Source: Bacteroidales bacterium (GTDB taxonomy: Bacteria > Bacteroidota > Bacteroidia > Bacteroidales > Muribaculaceae). Taken from it: a DNA stretch of 34,620 bases. Both the position numbers and the translations under genes were made by a program. The stretch lies in NCBI GenBank assembly GCA_021205635.1, contig JAJPXC010000052.1:1-34620 (forward strand), read 5' to 3'. Each line of letters opens with the position of its first letter. Positions within the stretch are counted from its first letter, which is position 1. Below the pieces are notes generated by a model, which saw only the letters and a list, made by a program, of their open reading frames with translations, was not told where the DNA came from and made no database searches. Positions 16,165 through 23,514 of this stretch are shown here, in pieces.

Positions 16165-16257
16165 CGCTGTAACGAATTAACGCTGTAACGCCTCGAGGGT
16201 GAAGCGCGGCAGCCCCCTCGAGGCGTTACAGCGTTACAGCGATATAACGTTACAGCG
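16165..16257. repeat. Hairpin repeat, copy B
   Basis: A perfect 19-bp stem (16181-16199 with 16215-16233), 15-nt loop TGAAGCGCGGCAGCC, and an outer pair CGCTGTAACG (16165-16174) with CGTTACAGCG (16248-16257). Direct copy of 15249-15325; starts are 916 bp apart. It lies downstream of engB on the minus strand and could also end that transcript, but no T tract follows. Confidence 0.88.
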
Positions 16258-16297
16258 AAAAAAATCTTAAAATCAGAGAATCCCATGAAGGATCCTT

Positions 16298-16900
16298 CTA
16301 TCCCAGCGGGAGGCGGTTGAGCTCCTCGATATACGAGAGGATGGCGTCGCGGCCGCGGCCGTCGGTGGATGAGGTGACGAAGATCGGCGGCAGCTCCTCC
16401 CAGGTTTCCAACAATTTGGCGCAATAGGCTTCAACGTTGGCCTTCACCGCGTTGGGGCCCAGCTTGTCGGCTTTTGTGAATACGATAGAGAAGGGCACGC
16501 CGTTCTCGCCCAGAAATTCAAAAAACTCCATGTCCACCTTCTGTGGCTCGTGGCGCGAGTCAACGAGCACGAAAAGGTTGGTCATCTGCTCGCGTTGCAG
16601 GATGTAGCTTTCGATGATGCGCTTGAGGTCGGCTCGGGTTGATTTGGAGCGTTGGGCGTAGCCGTAGCCCGGCAGATCGACGATCATCCATTGGTCGTTG
16701 ATGAGAAAATGGTTGATGAGCAAAGTCTTGCCCGGAGTAGCGGAGGTCATGGCCAAGCCCTTACGGCCGGTCAACATGTTGATTAGCGAGGATTTACCCA
16801 CGTTGCTTCGGCCTATGAAAGCGTATTCGTGACGCTTTTCTTGCGGGCACTTGGCGGGGTCGGTGTTGGAGATGACGAATCGGGCGGAATTGACGAGCAT
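16298..16900 (-). CDS. engB: Ribosome biogenesis GTPase EngB/YihA/YsxC
   Basis: An essential small GTPase that helps late assembly of the 50S ribosomal subunit; cytosolic. The 200-aa length is normal. GTPase motifs are complete: G1 GRSNVGKSS (30-38), the G2 region TSATPGKT (52-59), G3 DLPGYG (75-80), G4 TKAD (142-145) and G5 SST near 178. The family-specific [20 protein letters not shown] follows G3. A perfect 14-bp tandem repeat lies 6 bp before the ATG. The gene is 153 bp downstream of the efflux permease with a GC-rich hairpin between them. I saw no convincing promoter box in the gap. Confidence 0.96.
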   Translation of the reverse strand: MLVNSARFVISNTDPAKCPQEKRHEYAFIGRSNVGKSSLINMLTGRKGLAMTSATPGKTLLINHFLINDQWMIVDLPGYGYAQRSKSTRADLKRIIESYILQREQMTNLFVLVDSRHEPQKVDMEFFEFLGENGVPFSIVFTKADKLGPNAVKANVEAYCAKLLETWEELPPIFVTSSTDGRGRDAILSYIEELNRLPLG

Positions 16901-16906
16901 GGGAGG

Positions 16907-16934
16907 ATGTTTAAAGTTGAATGTTTAAAGTTGA
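16907..16934. repeat. Perfect 14-bp tandem duplication upstream of engB
   Basis: ATGTTTAAAGTTGA occurs twice head to tail (16907-16920, 16921-16934), followed by a partial AAGTTA. It sits in the engB leader, 6 bp from the ATG. Confidence 0.85.
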
Positions 16935-16980
16935 AAGTTAATAGCTCGTTTGATGGAAAGCTATTAAATTTATAACGAAT

Positions 16981-17012
16981 GCCGCGCCGTTTTTGTTATA
17001 AAGCGGCGCGGC
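16981..17012. terminator. GC-rich hairpin downstream of the efflux operon
   Basis: Perfect 9-bp arms GCCGCGCCG (16981-16989) and CGGCGCGGC (17004-17012) around a 14-nt loop, 41 bp after the permease stop. The position fits a terminator, but the minus-strand flank (ATTCGTTATAAA) is only weakly T-rich. Confidence 0.45.
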
Positions 17013-17053
17013 TGGGGGTATAGAATTGCCTATTGGAGCGTATTCTAAGGGGG

Positions 17054-18271
17054 TTACTCGTAGCGGATGGCGTCGATGGGGTCCATGTTGGCGGCTTTGT
17101 GGGCGGGGAAGTAACCGAAGCCAACACCGATGACGGTGCAGACGACGAACGACACCACAATCGACCACATCGGGATCGAGGTGGGCAAGTTGAAGAATCC
17201 GCACACCCACGTGCCGGCCCATCCAAGCAAGACGCCGAACACGCCGCCCGCAAGCGAAATCATCACCGACTCGATCAAGAACTGGTTGGAGATATCGATC
17301 CCGCGCGCGCCCACCGACATGCGAAGGCCGATCTCCTTGGTGCGCTCGGTCACCGACACCAGCATGATGTTCATAATGCCGATACCGGCCACAAGCAACG
17401 AGAACGCTGCTGCAACCACCAAGATGATGGTGATCATATCCATAGTCGACGACATCGTCTCCATCATCTCCTGCTGGGAGCGGATGGTGAAGTCGTCATC
17501 GTCGCCGTCCTTAAGCTTGTGTTGGGTGCGCAGGATCGTGGTGAGCTCGTCGATGGCTTGATCGGTAAGCTCCTCGGTGATGGCCGAGCAGGTAAGAGTT
17601 GAGAACCACGTCTGCGCCAAGATACGCTTCATCACGGTGGTATACGGGGCGATGATCACGTTGTCCTGGTCCATGCCCCAGTTGTTGTAACCCTTGGCCT
17701 TGAGCACACCCACGACGCGGAAGGGGATCGACTTGAAGCGGATGGTTTTGCCCACCGGGTCGGCGCCCTCGCCAAAGAGGTCGGTGACGATCGTTTGGCC
17801 GATGACACACACCTTGGCCGACTTTTTCTCGTCCTCCTCGGTGAAGAAGTCGCCGTCGGAGAGTTCCCATTGCTTGATGTCGAAGTAGTCGAGGCTCACG
17901 CCGTAGATTGTGGCATTGGTGTTGTTGGCGCCGTAGATCACTTGGCCCGACGAGGAGCACTCGGGGCTCACGTAGGTTACGTATTTCTTTTGGGCAAGGA
18001 TGGCCTCATAGTCGGCTTGCTTGAGGGTCTGCATCGACGAGGGGTCCTGACGCACGCCGCCCATGGTTTCGGCACCAGGGCGGATCATGATAACGTTGGT
18101 ACCCATCTTGGCGATATTGGCCCGGACGCTTTCCTTGGAGCCTTGGCCGATGGCCATCATGATAATCACCGCGGCCACGCCGATGATGATACCGAGCATC
18201 GAGAGGAACGACCGAAACTTGTTGTTGGCGATCGCCTTGAAAGCTATTTTGAAAAGATTGGCTAAATTCAC
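17054..18271 (-). CDS. ABC transporter permease, MacB/FtsX type
   Basis: Inner-membrane part of a tripartite efflux or mechanotransmission system. In the 405 aa there are four hydrophobic helices: one near the N-terminus (FLSMLGIIIGVAAVIIMMAIG, about 22-42) and three in the C-terminal FtsX domain (about 280-400, with LLVAGIGIMNIMLVSVTERTKEIG and DPIDAIRYE at the end). Between them is a MacB-type periplasmic domain (about 50-270). Unlike E. coli MacB, the ATPase is a separate polypeptide, encoded 12 bp upstream. It is the last gene of the TolC-MacA-ATPase-permease operon. The substrate (drug, peptide or lipid-linked product) is not readable. Confidence 0.93.
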   Translation of the reverse strand: MNLANLFKIAFKAIANNKFRSFLSMLGIIIGVAAVIIMMAIGQGSKESVRANIAKMGTNVIMIRPGAETMGGVRQDPSSMQTLKQADYEAILAQKKYVTYVSPECSSSGQVIYGANNTNATIYGVSLDYFDIKQWELSDGDFFTEEDEKKSAKVCVIGQTIVTDLFGEGADPVGKTIRFKSIPFRVVGVLKAKGYNNWGMDQDNVIIAPYTTVMKRILAQTWFSTLTCSAITEELTDQAIDELTTILRTQHKLKDGDDDDFTIRSQQEMMETMSSTMDMITIILVVAAAFSLLVAGIGIMNIMLVSVTERTKEIGLRMSVGARGIDISNQFLIESVMISLAGGVFGVLLGWAGTWVCGFFNLPTSIPMWSIVVSFVVCTVIGVGFGYFPAHKAANMDPIDAIRYE

Positions 18272-18283
18272 GGGGCGGAGGCG

Positions 18284-19111
18284 TTAATAGTTGGGACAAT
18301 CGGCCATGGGAATGCACACGTCATCGTCGTCCTTGGGGAGGTTGTCGAGGGCCTCCTGGGCCGATTGGATGTTGGTGTTGGGGGTATCGGAGCAGATACG
18401 TCCGTCGCGCAGGAAGATGTTGCGCGACGAGTAGTTGGCGATATCGGGGTTGTGGGTAACGAAAATGATAGTGCGGCCTTCGGCATGGAGCTTCTGGAAC
18501 AGCACAAGCATCTCAAAAGAGGTGCGCGTGTCGAGGTTGCCGGTGGCCTCGTCGGCGAGGATCACAGCGGGATTGTTGACCAGGGCGCGGGCAATCGCCA
18601 CACGTTGCATCTGGCCACCCGACATCTGGTTGCTCTTATGCTCGAGGCGCGAGCCTAGGCCCACCTCTTTCAACACCGTCACTGCGGCCTCGCGGCGTTG
18701 CTTGGCCGAGTAGTTGGAATTGTACATCAGCGGCAACTCCACGTTCTCGACGGCCGTCGTTTTCGGCAACAGGTTGTAATTCTGGAACACGAAGCCGATC
18801 TTGCGGTTGCGTAGCTTGGCGCGCTGCTGTTTCGACATCTTGCGCACGGCCACCCCGTCGAGGAAATACTCTCCCGACGTGGGGGTATCCAAGCAGCCCA
18901 GCTGGTTGAGAAGCGTCGACTTGCCCGAGCCGGAGGTGCCCATGATGGTTACAAATTCCCCCTCGTACACCTTGAACGATACGCCTTTCAAGGCGTGGAC
19001 GACCTCGTCGCCCACCTTGAAGGAGCGTTTCACGTTCTGCAGCTCGATGATCACCTTGCGGCCATCGTCGCCTGTGAGCGTGGGGGTGGGTTTATTCTGA
19101 TCTTTTGCCAT
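18284..19111 (-). CDS. ABC transporter ATP-binding protein, MacB/LolD type
   Basis: Powers the neighbouring FtsX-type permease. The start at 19111 (MAKDQNK) gives 275 aa and begins 1 bp after the stop of the adaptor gene; a frame from 19177 would add 22 residues inside that gene. Motifs: Walker A GTSGSGKST (58-66), Q-loop Q110 in FVFQNYNLLP, signature SGGQMQ (164-169), Walker B VILADE (183-188) and switch His220. The subfamily-typical LDTPTSGEYFLDG follows Walker A. A C-terminal tail of about 35 residues with a DDDD run is longer than the LolD-type minimum; its role is unknown. Confidence 0.95.
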   Translation of the reverse strand: MAKDQNKPTPTLTGDDGRKVIIELQNVKRSFKVGDEVVHALKGVSFKVYEGEFVTIMGTSGSGKSTLLNQLGCLDTPTSGEYFLDGVAVRKMSKQQRAKLRNRKIGFVFQNYNLLPKTTAVENVELPLMYNSNYSAKQRREAAVTVLKEVGLGSRLEHKSNQMSGGQMQRVAIARALVNNPAVILADEATGNLDTRTSFEMLVLFQKLHAEGRTIIFVTHNPDIANYSSRNIFLRDGRICSDTPNTNIQSAQEALDNLPKDDDDVCIPMADCPNY

Positions 19112-19112
19112 T

Positions 19113-20267
19113 TTATTTCTTGTTCTTGTTACGTCCGGGAGGGCCTGGCATGAAGGGGTTGGAGGTCTCCTCGTCATCGCTCACTTGCTCGTCGGCCGAG
19201 GTGGTGAAGCCGGTGATCACCTTTTGACCCTGCTCGGCGCCCGAAAGGATCTCGGTGTAGGTGCCTCCCACAACGCCAGTGGTGACTGGGATGGCCTTGA
19301 TGCGGCCTGGGCCGTCGAGAGTCCATAGTTTCTGGGGTGAGTCGCAGTCGATGATCGAGTCGGCCATCATATCGGTAGGGGTGAAGCGCAGGGCCTTGCT
19401 CAGGACGCTCAGCACGTGGTTTTTCTCCATTGTATAGATGGTGACGTTGGCGGTAAGGCCCGGCTTGAGCTTGAGGTCGTCGTTGGGGGCCGTGATCACA
19501 ACCTCGTAAGTAACGACGTTGGAGGTAGTTGTGGCCTCTTGGCGCACTTGCTGAACCACGCCCGAGAAGGTGTCGTCGGGGAACGCGTCGACGGTGAACG
19601 TCACGCGCTGGCCCTCCTTGACGTCGCCTATATCGGCCTCGTCAACGTCGGCGATCACGCGCATCTGCGTCAAGTCCTGGGCAAGGATGAACAGGGTAGG
19701 GGTGGTCATCGACGATGCCACGGTCTGGCCCTCCTCCACCTCCTTGCTGAGCACCACGCCGTCGATCGGGGCGGTGATGGTGGCGTAACCGAGGTTGGTC
19801 TGAGCTTTCTGCACGTTCTGTTGCTGCACCACTACAGTCTGCTTGGCCTGCTCGTAGTTGAGTCGAGCCTGCTCGTAGTCGTTGGCTGCTACTAAGCCCT
19901 TTTCGTAGAGGGTTTTGTAGCGCTCGTAGTTGGCTTTTTGGTAGGTGAGGGAGCTTTGGGCGTTGGCCAGATTGCTTTGGGCCGAGGTCAACTCGGATTG
20001 GAGATTGGTTTTGTCCAACTCGGCAATCACTTGTCCCTTCTTTACCACTGAGTTGTAATCGACGTAAATTTTGTCGATGATACCCGACACCTGAGTACCT
20101 ACCTCCACCTGGGTCACAGGTTCGATAGTACCGGTGGCGGTGATGTCGGTGTGGAGGTCGTGGTATTCGACGGTGGTGGTGGTGAAGGCCACTTTTGCCT
20201 TCTTGCCGCAGGAGCATAACGCAAGAGCGGCAACGGTGATGATCGTCAGATACTTAATATGTTTCAT
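19113..20267 (-). CDS. Periplasmic adaptor (membrane fusion) lipoprotein, MacA type
   Basis: Links the MacB-like transporter to the TolC-like channel. It has 384 aa: an N-terminal lipoprotein signal (LALCSCG, probable lipidated Cys20), then the lipoyl half VEVGTQVSGIIDKIYVDYNS, a long coiled-coil hairpin (about 85-165, rich in Gln/Ala/Asn), the second lipoyl half (ATITAPIDGVVLSKEV), a β-barrel domain and a membrane-proximal domain. The RND-type and MacA-type adaptors share this design; its place beside an FtsX-type permease favours MacA. It begins 22 bp after the TolC-like gene and ends 1 bp before the ATPase gene. Confidence 0.95.
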   Translation of the reverse strand: MKHIKYLTIITVAALALCSCGKKAKVAFTTTTVEYHDLHTDITATGTIEPVTQVEVGTQVSGIIDKIYVDYNSVVKKGQVIAELDKTNLQSELTSAQSNLANAQSSLTYQKANYERYKTLYEKGLVAANDYEQARLNYEQAKQTVVVQQQNVQKAQTNLGYATITAPIDGVVLSKEVEEGQTVASSMTTPTLFILAQDLTQMRVIADVDEADIGDVKEGQRVTFTVDAFPDDTFSGVVQQVRQEATTTSNVVTYEVVITAPNDDLKLKPGLTANVTIYTMEKNHVLSVLSKALRFTPTDMMADSIIDCDSPQKLWTLDGPGRIKAIPVTTGVVGGTYTEILSGAEQGQKVITGFTTSADEQVSDDEETSNPFMPGPPGRNKNKK

Positions 20268-20289
20268 TGCTATAGCGTATTATCTTGAT

Positions 20290-21627
20290 TTAAAGAGCGA
20301 TGGGTTGGCCTTGATAGAATCGCAAAAGGGCTTGCCCCAACAGGGCCGTATACTTGGCCTGCAGGAGTTGCTGCTGGGCTTGGGTGAGGTTGTCGCGACC
20401 CGTGTTGAGGGCCACGATATCCTTTAGACCTACGTTAAACTGCTCGCTCACAAGGTCGTAGCTTTCTTGCATCGACTTGACGTTGGCAACGGCGTAGGTG
20501 TACTGCTGTTGGGCGTTGGTGGCGTCGAGCCATATCGATTCGATATCGGAGTATAGCTCAGTCTGGGTGTTGGCCAACGACAGCTCCGAGGAGAGCTTGG
20601 AGAGCTTGGCCTTGAGCAGGTCGCTCTTGGATTGACGGTTGTCGAAGATAGGCACCGAGACGGTCAATCCCGCCGAGTTGCTGAGATTGGTTTTCAGCTG
20701 CTTGCCGAAGTTGAAGTCAGAACCCGAGGTGTTTGATGAGTTGATACCGGCGCTCATTGACACGGTGGGGTAGCGCTCGCGCTTGGCAAGGGAGATGTCC
20801 ATGTCGGCCAACTCGATTCCGAGGCGGTCGGAGGCGATCTCCGGGCGCTGCTCAAGAGCAATGCTGTAAACGTCGGCCACCGAAGGGAGCAACGTCAGCA
20901 CTTGGTCATCCGAGATATTCGGATCAGCCACGTCAAAATTCTCTTGGTCAACGATTTGAAGCAACTGTTTAAGGTTGAGCTTGGCCGACGCCAATTGGGT
21001 TTGCGCGCTGGTGACGTTGTACTGGCCTTGGCTCACTTGAGCCTCCATCTGGGCCAGGTCGGCGCGGGCCATTGTGCCCACCTCTACCATCTCGGCCGCG
21101 CGGTCGCGCTCGGCGATGGTGGATTGGAGGATCTGTTCGTTCACCTTCACGGCCTCGGCGAGATATAATATTTGTACGTAGGCACGCGCGATTTGCTCCT
21201 CGATGTTGAGGGCTGAGGCGTCGGTGTCAAGCTCTTTTTGCTGGACTGCAGTCTCGGCGCGCTTCACGTTCTGTCGGTTGCGGCCGCCGTTCCATATCGT
21301 CCACTGAGCCTGCAGGCCGTAGGTACCGTTATAGTTGACCTCGGATGACGACTGAGTCATCGTGCCGTCGGCTACGTTGACATACTGCTGCGACCACGGA
21401 CGCCAGCTCACGCTCTGGTTGGTGGCGAATGAAAGGGAAGGCAACATGGCACCTTTGGCCTGATACACGTCGACTTGGGCTTGCTCGACCGACAACGCGC
21501 TCTGGGCGAGCGAGATATTGTGTGTCAAGGCGTAGTCGATGCACTGCTGGAGTGTCCACTGTTCCTGCGATGCGGCAGGTAAGATAAGGGCACTCGCAAG
21601 AGATAATGTAAGAAGATATTTTTTCAT
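20290..21627 (-). CDS. TolC family outer-membrane efflux channel
   Basis: Outer-membrane/periplasmic exit duct of the tripartite pump. With the ATG at 21627 the protein has 445 aa and a clean signal peptide (MKKYLLTLSLASALILPAAS); a frame from 21642 would add five residues. The two internal repeats of the OEP domain can be seen: WTLQQCIDYALTHNISL, then Gln/Ala-rich helices, and a second half beginning near the residues PEIASDRLGIELADMDISL. It is the first gene of the efflux operon. A weak -7 box (TAATTTCG, 21661-21654) lies upstream without a clear -33. Family assignment is firm. Confidence 0.95.
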   Translation of the reverse strand: MKKYLLTLSLASALILPAASQEQWTLQQCIDYALTHNISLAQSALSVEQAQVDVYQAKGAMLPSLSFATNQSVSWRPWSQQYVNVADGTMTQSSSEVNYNGTYGLQAQWTIWNGGRNRQNVKRAETAVQQKELDTDASALNIEEQIARAYVQILYLAEAVKVNEQILQSTIAERDRAAEMVEVGTMARADLAQMEAQVSQGQYNVTSAQTQLASAKLNLKQLLQIVDQENFDVADPNISDDQVLTLLPSVADVYSIALEQRPEIASDRLGIELADMDISLAKRERYPTVSMSAGINSSNTSGSDFNFGKQLKTNLSNSAGLTVSVPIFDNRQSKSDLLKAKLSKLSSELSLANTQTELYSDIESIWLDATNAQQQYTYAVANVKSMQESYDLVSEQFNVGLKDIVALNTGRDNLTQAQQQLLQAKYTALLGQALLRFYQGQPIAL

Positions 21628-21792
21628 CGGTGGTTGAAACACGGTGTTTGACGCGAAATTATAACCTTTTTCCCAGCCGCGGCGGTTAATTATTAAAAAA
21701 CGTTATAAAAAATATGACACCTGAAAAGGGAATGGAGGTACAAGGCCGAAAAATATGGCGATTAATAGCGAAAAAATAGCATTTTAACGACG

Positions 21793-21946
21793 AGGGGGAT
21801 CGACGCGATGGAATCGCGTCGCACAGCGTCCCCCTGTTAAAGGGACGCATCCGGGGGCGCCTACGCTCCTTGTTTGAGGGACGCGGATGGGGCGACGGCT
21901 CGCTCTCCTGGGCGGGGGTGCCCAGGCTCTTGGTTAGAGAGTGCGA
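21793..21946. repeat. Structured intergenic element with nested inverted repeats
   Basis: This 339-bp gap between tolC and the toxin gene has no credible gene. It holds a nested hairpin (outer AGGGGGA/TCCCCCT at 21793-21799/21829-21835, inner CGACGCGAT/ATCGCGTCG at 21801-21809/21813-21821). Next come two AGGGACGC words, then CCTGGGC/GCCCAGG (21907-21913/21920-21926) inside an outer GCTCGCTCTC/GAGAGTGCGAGC pair. A shortened copy of the last part recurs at 22580-22608 on the other side of the toxin-antitoxin pair. It looks like a dispersed structured repeat; mobility is inference. Confidence 0.65.
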
Positions 21947-21966
21947 GCACAAGGAATTGGAGGGAG

Positions 21967-22239
21967 TTATTTAAATAACTCAGAATGGGATCCTAGGCGT
22001 AGGAGAGCTATTTGCTCGGCGGTTTCATCTATCCATATTAACAGAAAATCCCCTTCAACATGGCATTCCATGCAGTCTTTATAATTCCCAGAGAGCATAT
22101 GTGGGCGAAATTCGTTGGGAATTTGCACACCATTTTGAAGCATATTAATGATTCCAACAACCTTAGCCATCTTTTGTGGTTGGTTGCGGTATCGTTTCAC
22201 ATCCTTCTTAAATTGACTGGTGTATCGGATAATTTTCAT
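21967..22239 (-). CDS. YafQ-type mRNA-interferase toxin
   Basis: A 90-aa RelE/ParE-fold toxin of a type II toxin-antitoxin pair; YafQ relatives cut mRNA on the ribosome. Residues matching the functional residues described for E. coli YafQ (His50, His63, Asp67, His87, Phe91) are found as H47, H60, D64, H85 and F89, within RPHMLSGNYKDCMECHVEGDFLLIW and LRLGSHSELFK. The N-terminus (YTSQFKKDVKR) is also typical. The ATG overlaps the antitoxin stop (ATGA). The pair is AT-rich and flanked by structured repeats, which suggests horizontal or local acquisition. Toxicity is inferred from family only. Confidence 0.9.
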   Translation of the reverse strand: MKIIRYTSQFKKDVKRYRNQPQKMAKVVGIINMLQNGVQIPNEFRPHMLSGNYKDCMECHVEGDFLLIWIDETAEQIALLRLGSHSELFK

Positions 22240-22493
22240 AAGCCCATGGACTTGTACATGGCTTCAATACTTGAGGCATCCAAGGGGCCTTCAAGTTTGC
22301 CGATGCGAGCCTCTTGGATAGCGGCGATAGTTTCAGCATTTGGCTGATTGTAAGCTACATCCAGAAGGATGGTTTCAACATAGTTGTTGAGACTTCTGTT
22401 CTCTCCTTTTGCTAATGCCTTCAAGCGATTTAGGAGGTGAACCGAAAGTCGAAAGCTTTGGGCTTTTTTCTCTACGGCTATATTTGTGTTCAT
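22236..22493 (-). CDS. Ribbon-helix-helix antitoxin partner of YafQ-type toxin
   Basis: With the ATG at 22493 the protein has 85 aa. A longer frame runs back to 22760, but its extra sequence is low-complexity Pro/His/Arg read in the shadow of the DUF3316 gene and crosses the promoter. Residues about 10-45 (QSFRLSVHLLNRLKALAKGENRSLNNYVETIL) fit a ribbon-helix-helix DNA-binding fold: strand, helix, turn, helix. The C-terminal 40 residues (NAETIAAIQEAR, SSIEAMYKSMG) are the likely toxin-wrapping tail. Antitoxin precedes toxin and overlaps it by four bases. The promoter carries a near-palindrome expected of an autorepressed operon. Confidence 0.88.
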   Translation of the reverse strand: MNTNIAVEKKAQSFRLSVHLLNRLKALAKGENRSLNNYVETILLDVAYNQPNAETIAAIQEARIGKLEGPLDASSIEAMYKSMGL

Positions 22494-22510
22494 ATTAAAT
22501 GAATTTATAG

Positions 22511-22531
22511 TGCAAATATAATACATCTGCA
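22511..22531. promoter_or_regulatory. Near-palindromic operator of the toxin-antitoxin operon
   Basis: A 21-bp sequence from TGCAAATATA to ATCTGCA in which 8 of 10 base pairs around a central base are complementary. It covers the -7 box, so binding by the ribbon-helix-helix antitoxin would block transcription. Confidence 0.6.
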
Positions 22532-22543
22532 TTACAAAAACAA
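22513..22543 (-). promoter_or_regulatory. Promoter of the toxin-antitoxin operon
   Basis: On the minus strand TTG (22543-22541), a 20-nt spacer and exact TATATTTG (22520-22513). The start is predicted near 22509, about 16 nt before the antitoxin ATG. Confidence 0.7.
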
Positions 22544-22579
22544 TTTTTCTTGGAAAATAGTTTTGGTGGTGCGTGCGGG

Positions 22580-22608
22580 GACGGCTCGCTCTCCTTGGGG
22601 TTAGAGTG
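22580..22608. repeat. Short copy of the structured repeat at the DUF3316 3' end
   Basis: GACGGCTCGCTCTCC (22580-22594) is identical to 21894-21908, followed by CTTGG..TTAGAG..TGC words shared with 21930-21943, in the same orientation. It overlaps the DUF3316 stop codon at 22601. Confidence 0.7.
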
Positions 22609-23497
22609 CTGGGATGGTGCGGAGGGGAGAAGGGCGGCGGGGGTTGAGGGAGAGGAACTCGCCGGTGATGCCGATGGTGAAGGCGTGGGTGATGTGGCGA
22701 GAGGTGATGTGGTTGACGCGCGACGAGTGCCATAGGCAGTGGTAGCCCAGGCGCAACCAAGTGCCGCCGAGTTGCAGGTCGGCCGTGAGTAGATTGTCCA
22801 ACGAGAAGTAGTTACCTGGCCAAGCGGCGTGGGCAAGTCCATTGTGGTCACCGAGATAGATCTCATAGTAAAGCTCTCCGTAGTCGGGAGAGAAGAACAC
22901 GCCCGTCAGCGGCATTGTGGCTTGGTATCGTAGGAGTATTGGCAGGCGTCCCAAGCGGTATTTCCAAGTTGCCATTGCTGTGAGGTCGACGGTCCACGCG
23001 GCCTTGACGGCCACGGGATTGTTGCCGTTGCGGTCGTTGTAGAGCGCCCCGAGGTTAACGCCCGTCAACCCACCGAGGTAAAGCGAAACCTCGTGATCGA
23101 GTCGCCAACGGTGCATCATCGCCCACGACAAGTTGAGATCGGCAAGCCACATCGTGGCGTTGCGGGCCGGATTCTCGGTATGGTCTACTTCCAGTTCGCC
23201 CCAATAGCGCATCACCCAACCCTCGGGATTGAATTTCATCGCCTGGAATCGCTCATAGGCCAGCCCCAGTTTCCAGCCGCTGTATTTCAGGGGCGTTAGG
23301 TAGGTGTCGGCCAGGTGAGCCGAACCAGCCTCCAGCATATAAGATGCCGTAACTGGCCGCGCAGGCTCAATGGAATCCACTGATTCTTTGGCGCTTAAAG
23401 TTATAAAACCCCACAGTAACGCAACCAGCACGACCCAGCTACGAATTTTCGACTGGCGAGATTCGTGACATTCGTAAAATTCGTAGTCAATCTTCAT
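22601..23497 (-). CDS. DUF3316 family outer-membrane-like protein
   Basis: A 298-aa protein of the DUF3316 type, common in Bacteroidales and of unknown function. After a hydrophobic signal (about 20-36, SWVVLVALLWGFITLSA) come alternating β-strand segments with aromatic girdles (WKLGLAYERF, WVMRYWGELEVDH, LLRYQATMPLTGVFFSPDYGELYYE, LRLGYHCLWHSSRVNHI), fitting an outer-membrane β-barrel. Family members often keep the pattern FSPDYGE.YYEI near the middle and a final His-rich turn, both present here. It starts 17 bp after parC and is probably co-transcribed. The first 19 residues are unusually long and polar for a signal peptide and are encoded by ACGAAT/ATTCGT word repeats. Confidence 0.8.
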   Translation of the reverse strand: MKIDYEFYECHESRQSKIRSWVVLVALLWGFITLSAKESVDSIEPARPVTASYMLEAGSAHLADTYLTPLKYSGWKLGLAYERFQAMKFNPEGWVMRYWGELEVDHTENPARNATMWLADLNLSWAMMHRWRLDHEVSLYLGGLTGVNLGALYNDRNGNNPVAVKAAWTVDLTAMATWKYRLGRLPILLRYQATMPLTGVFFSPDYGELYYEIYLGDHNGLAHAAWPGNYFSLDNLLTADLQLGGTWLRLGYHCLWHSSRVNHITSRHITHAFTIGITGEFLSLNPRRPSPLRTIPAL

Positions 23498-23514
23498 GGG
23501 GAATTTAATTTTGT

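Noticed and set aside
15249..16257. Composite transposon made by the two hairpin repeats
   Set aside because: No transposase and no target-site duplication at the outer edges.
16981..17012. Strong terminator for the efflux operon
   Set aside because: The hairpin is perfect but lacks a clear T tract on the minus strand; listed at low confidence only.
21686..21952. Minus-strand frame of 88 codons after tolC
   Set aside because: Composition is that of structured repeat DNA; no protein-like pattern.
22494..22760. Upstream extension of the antitoxin frame
   Set aside because: Low-complexity Pro/His/Arg sequence read opposite-frame in the DUF3316 gene; it includes the promoter and operator.
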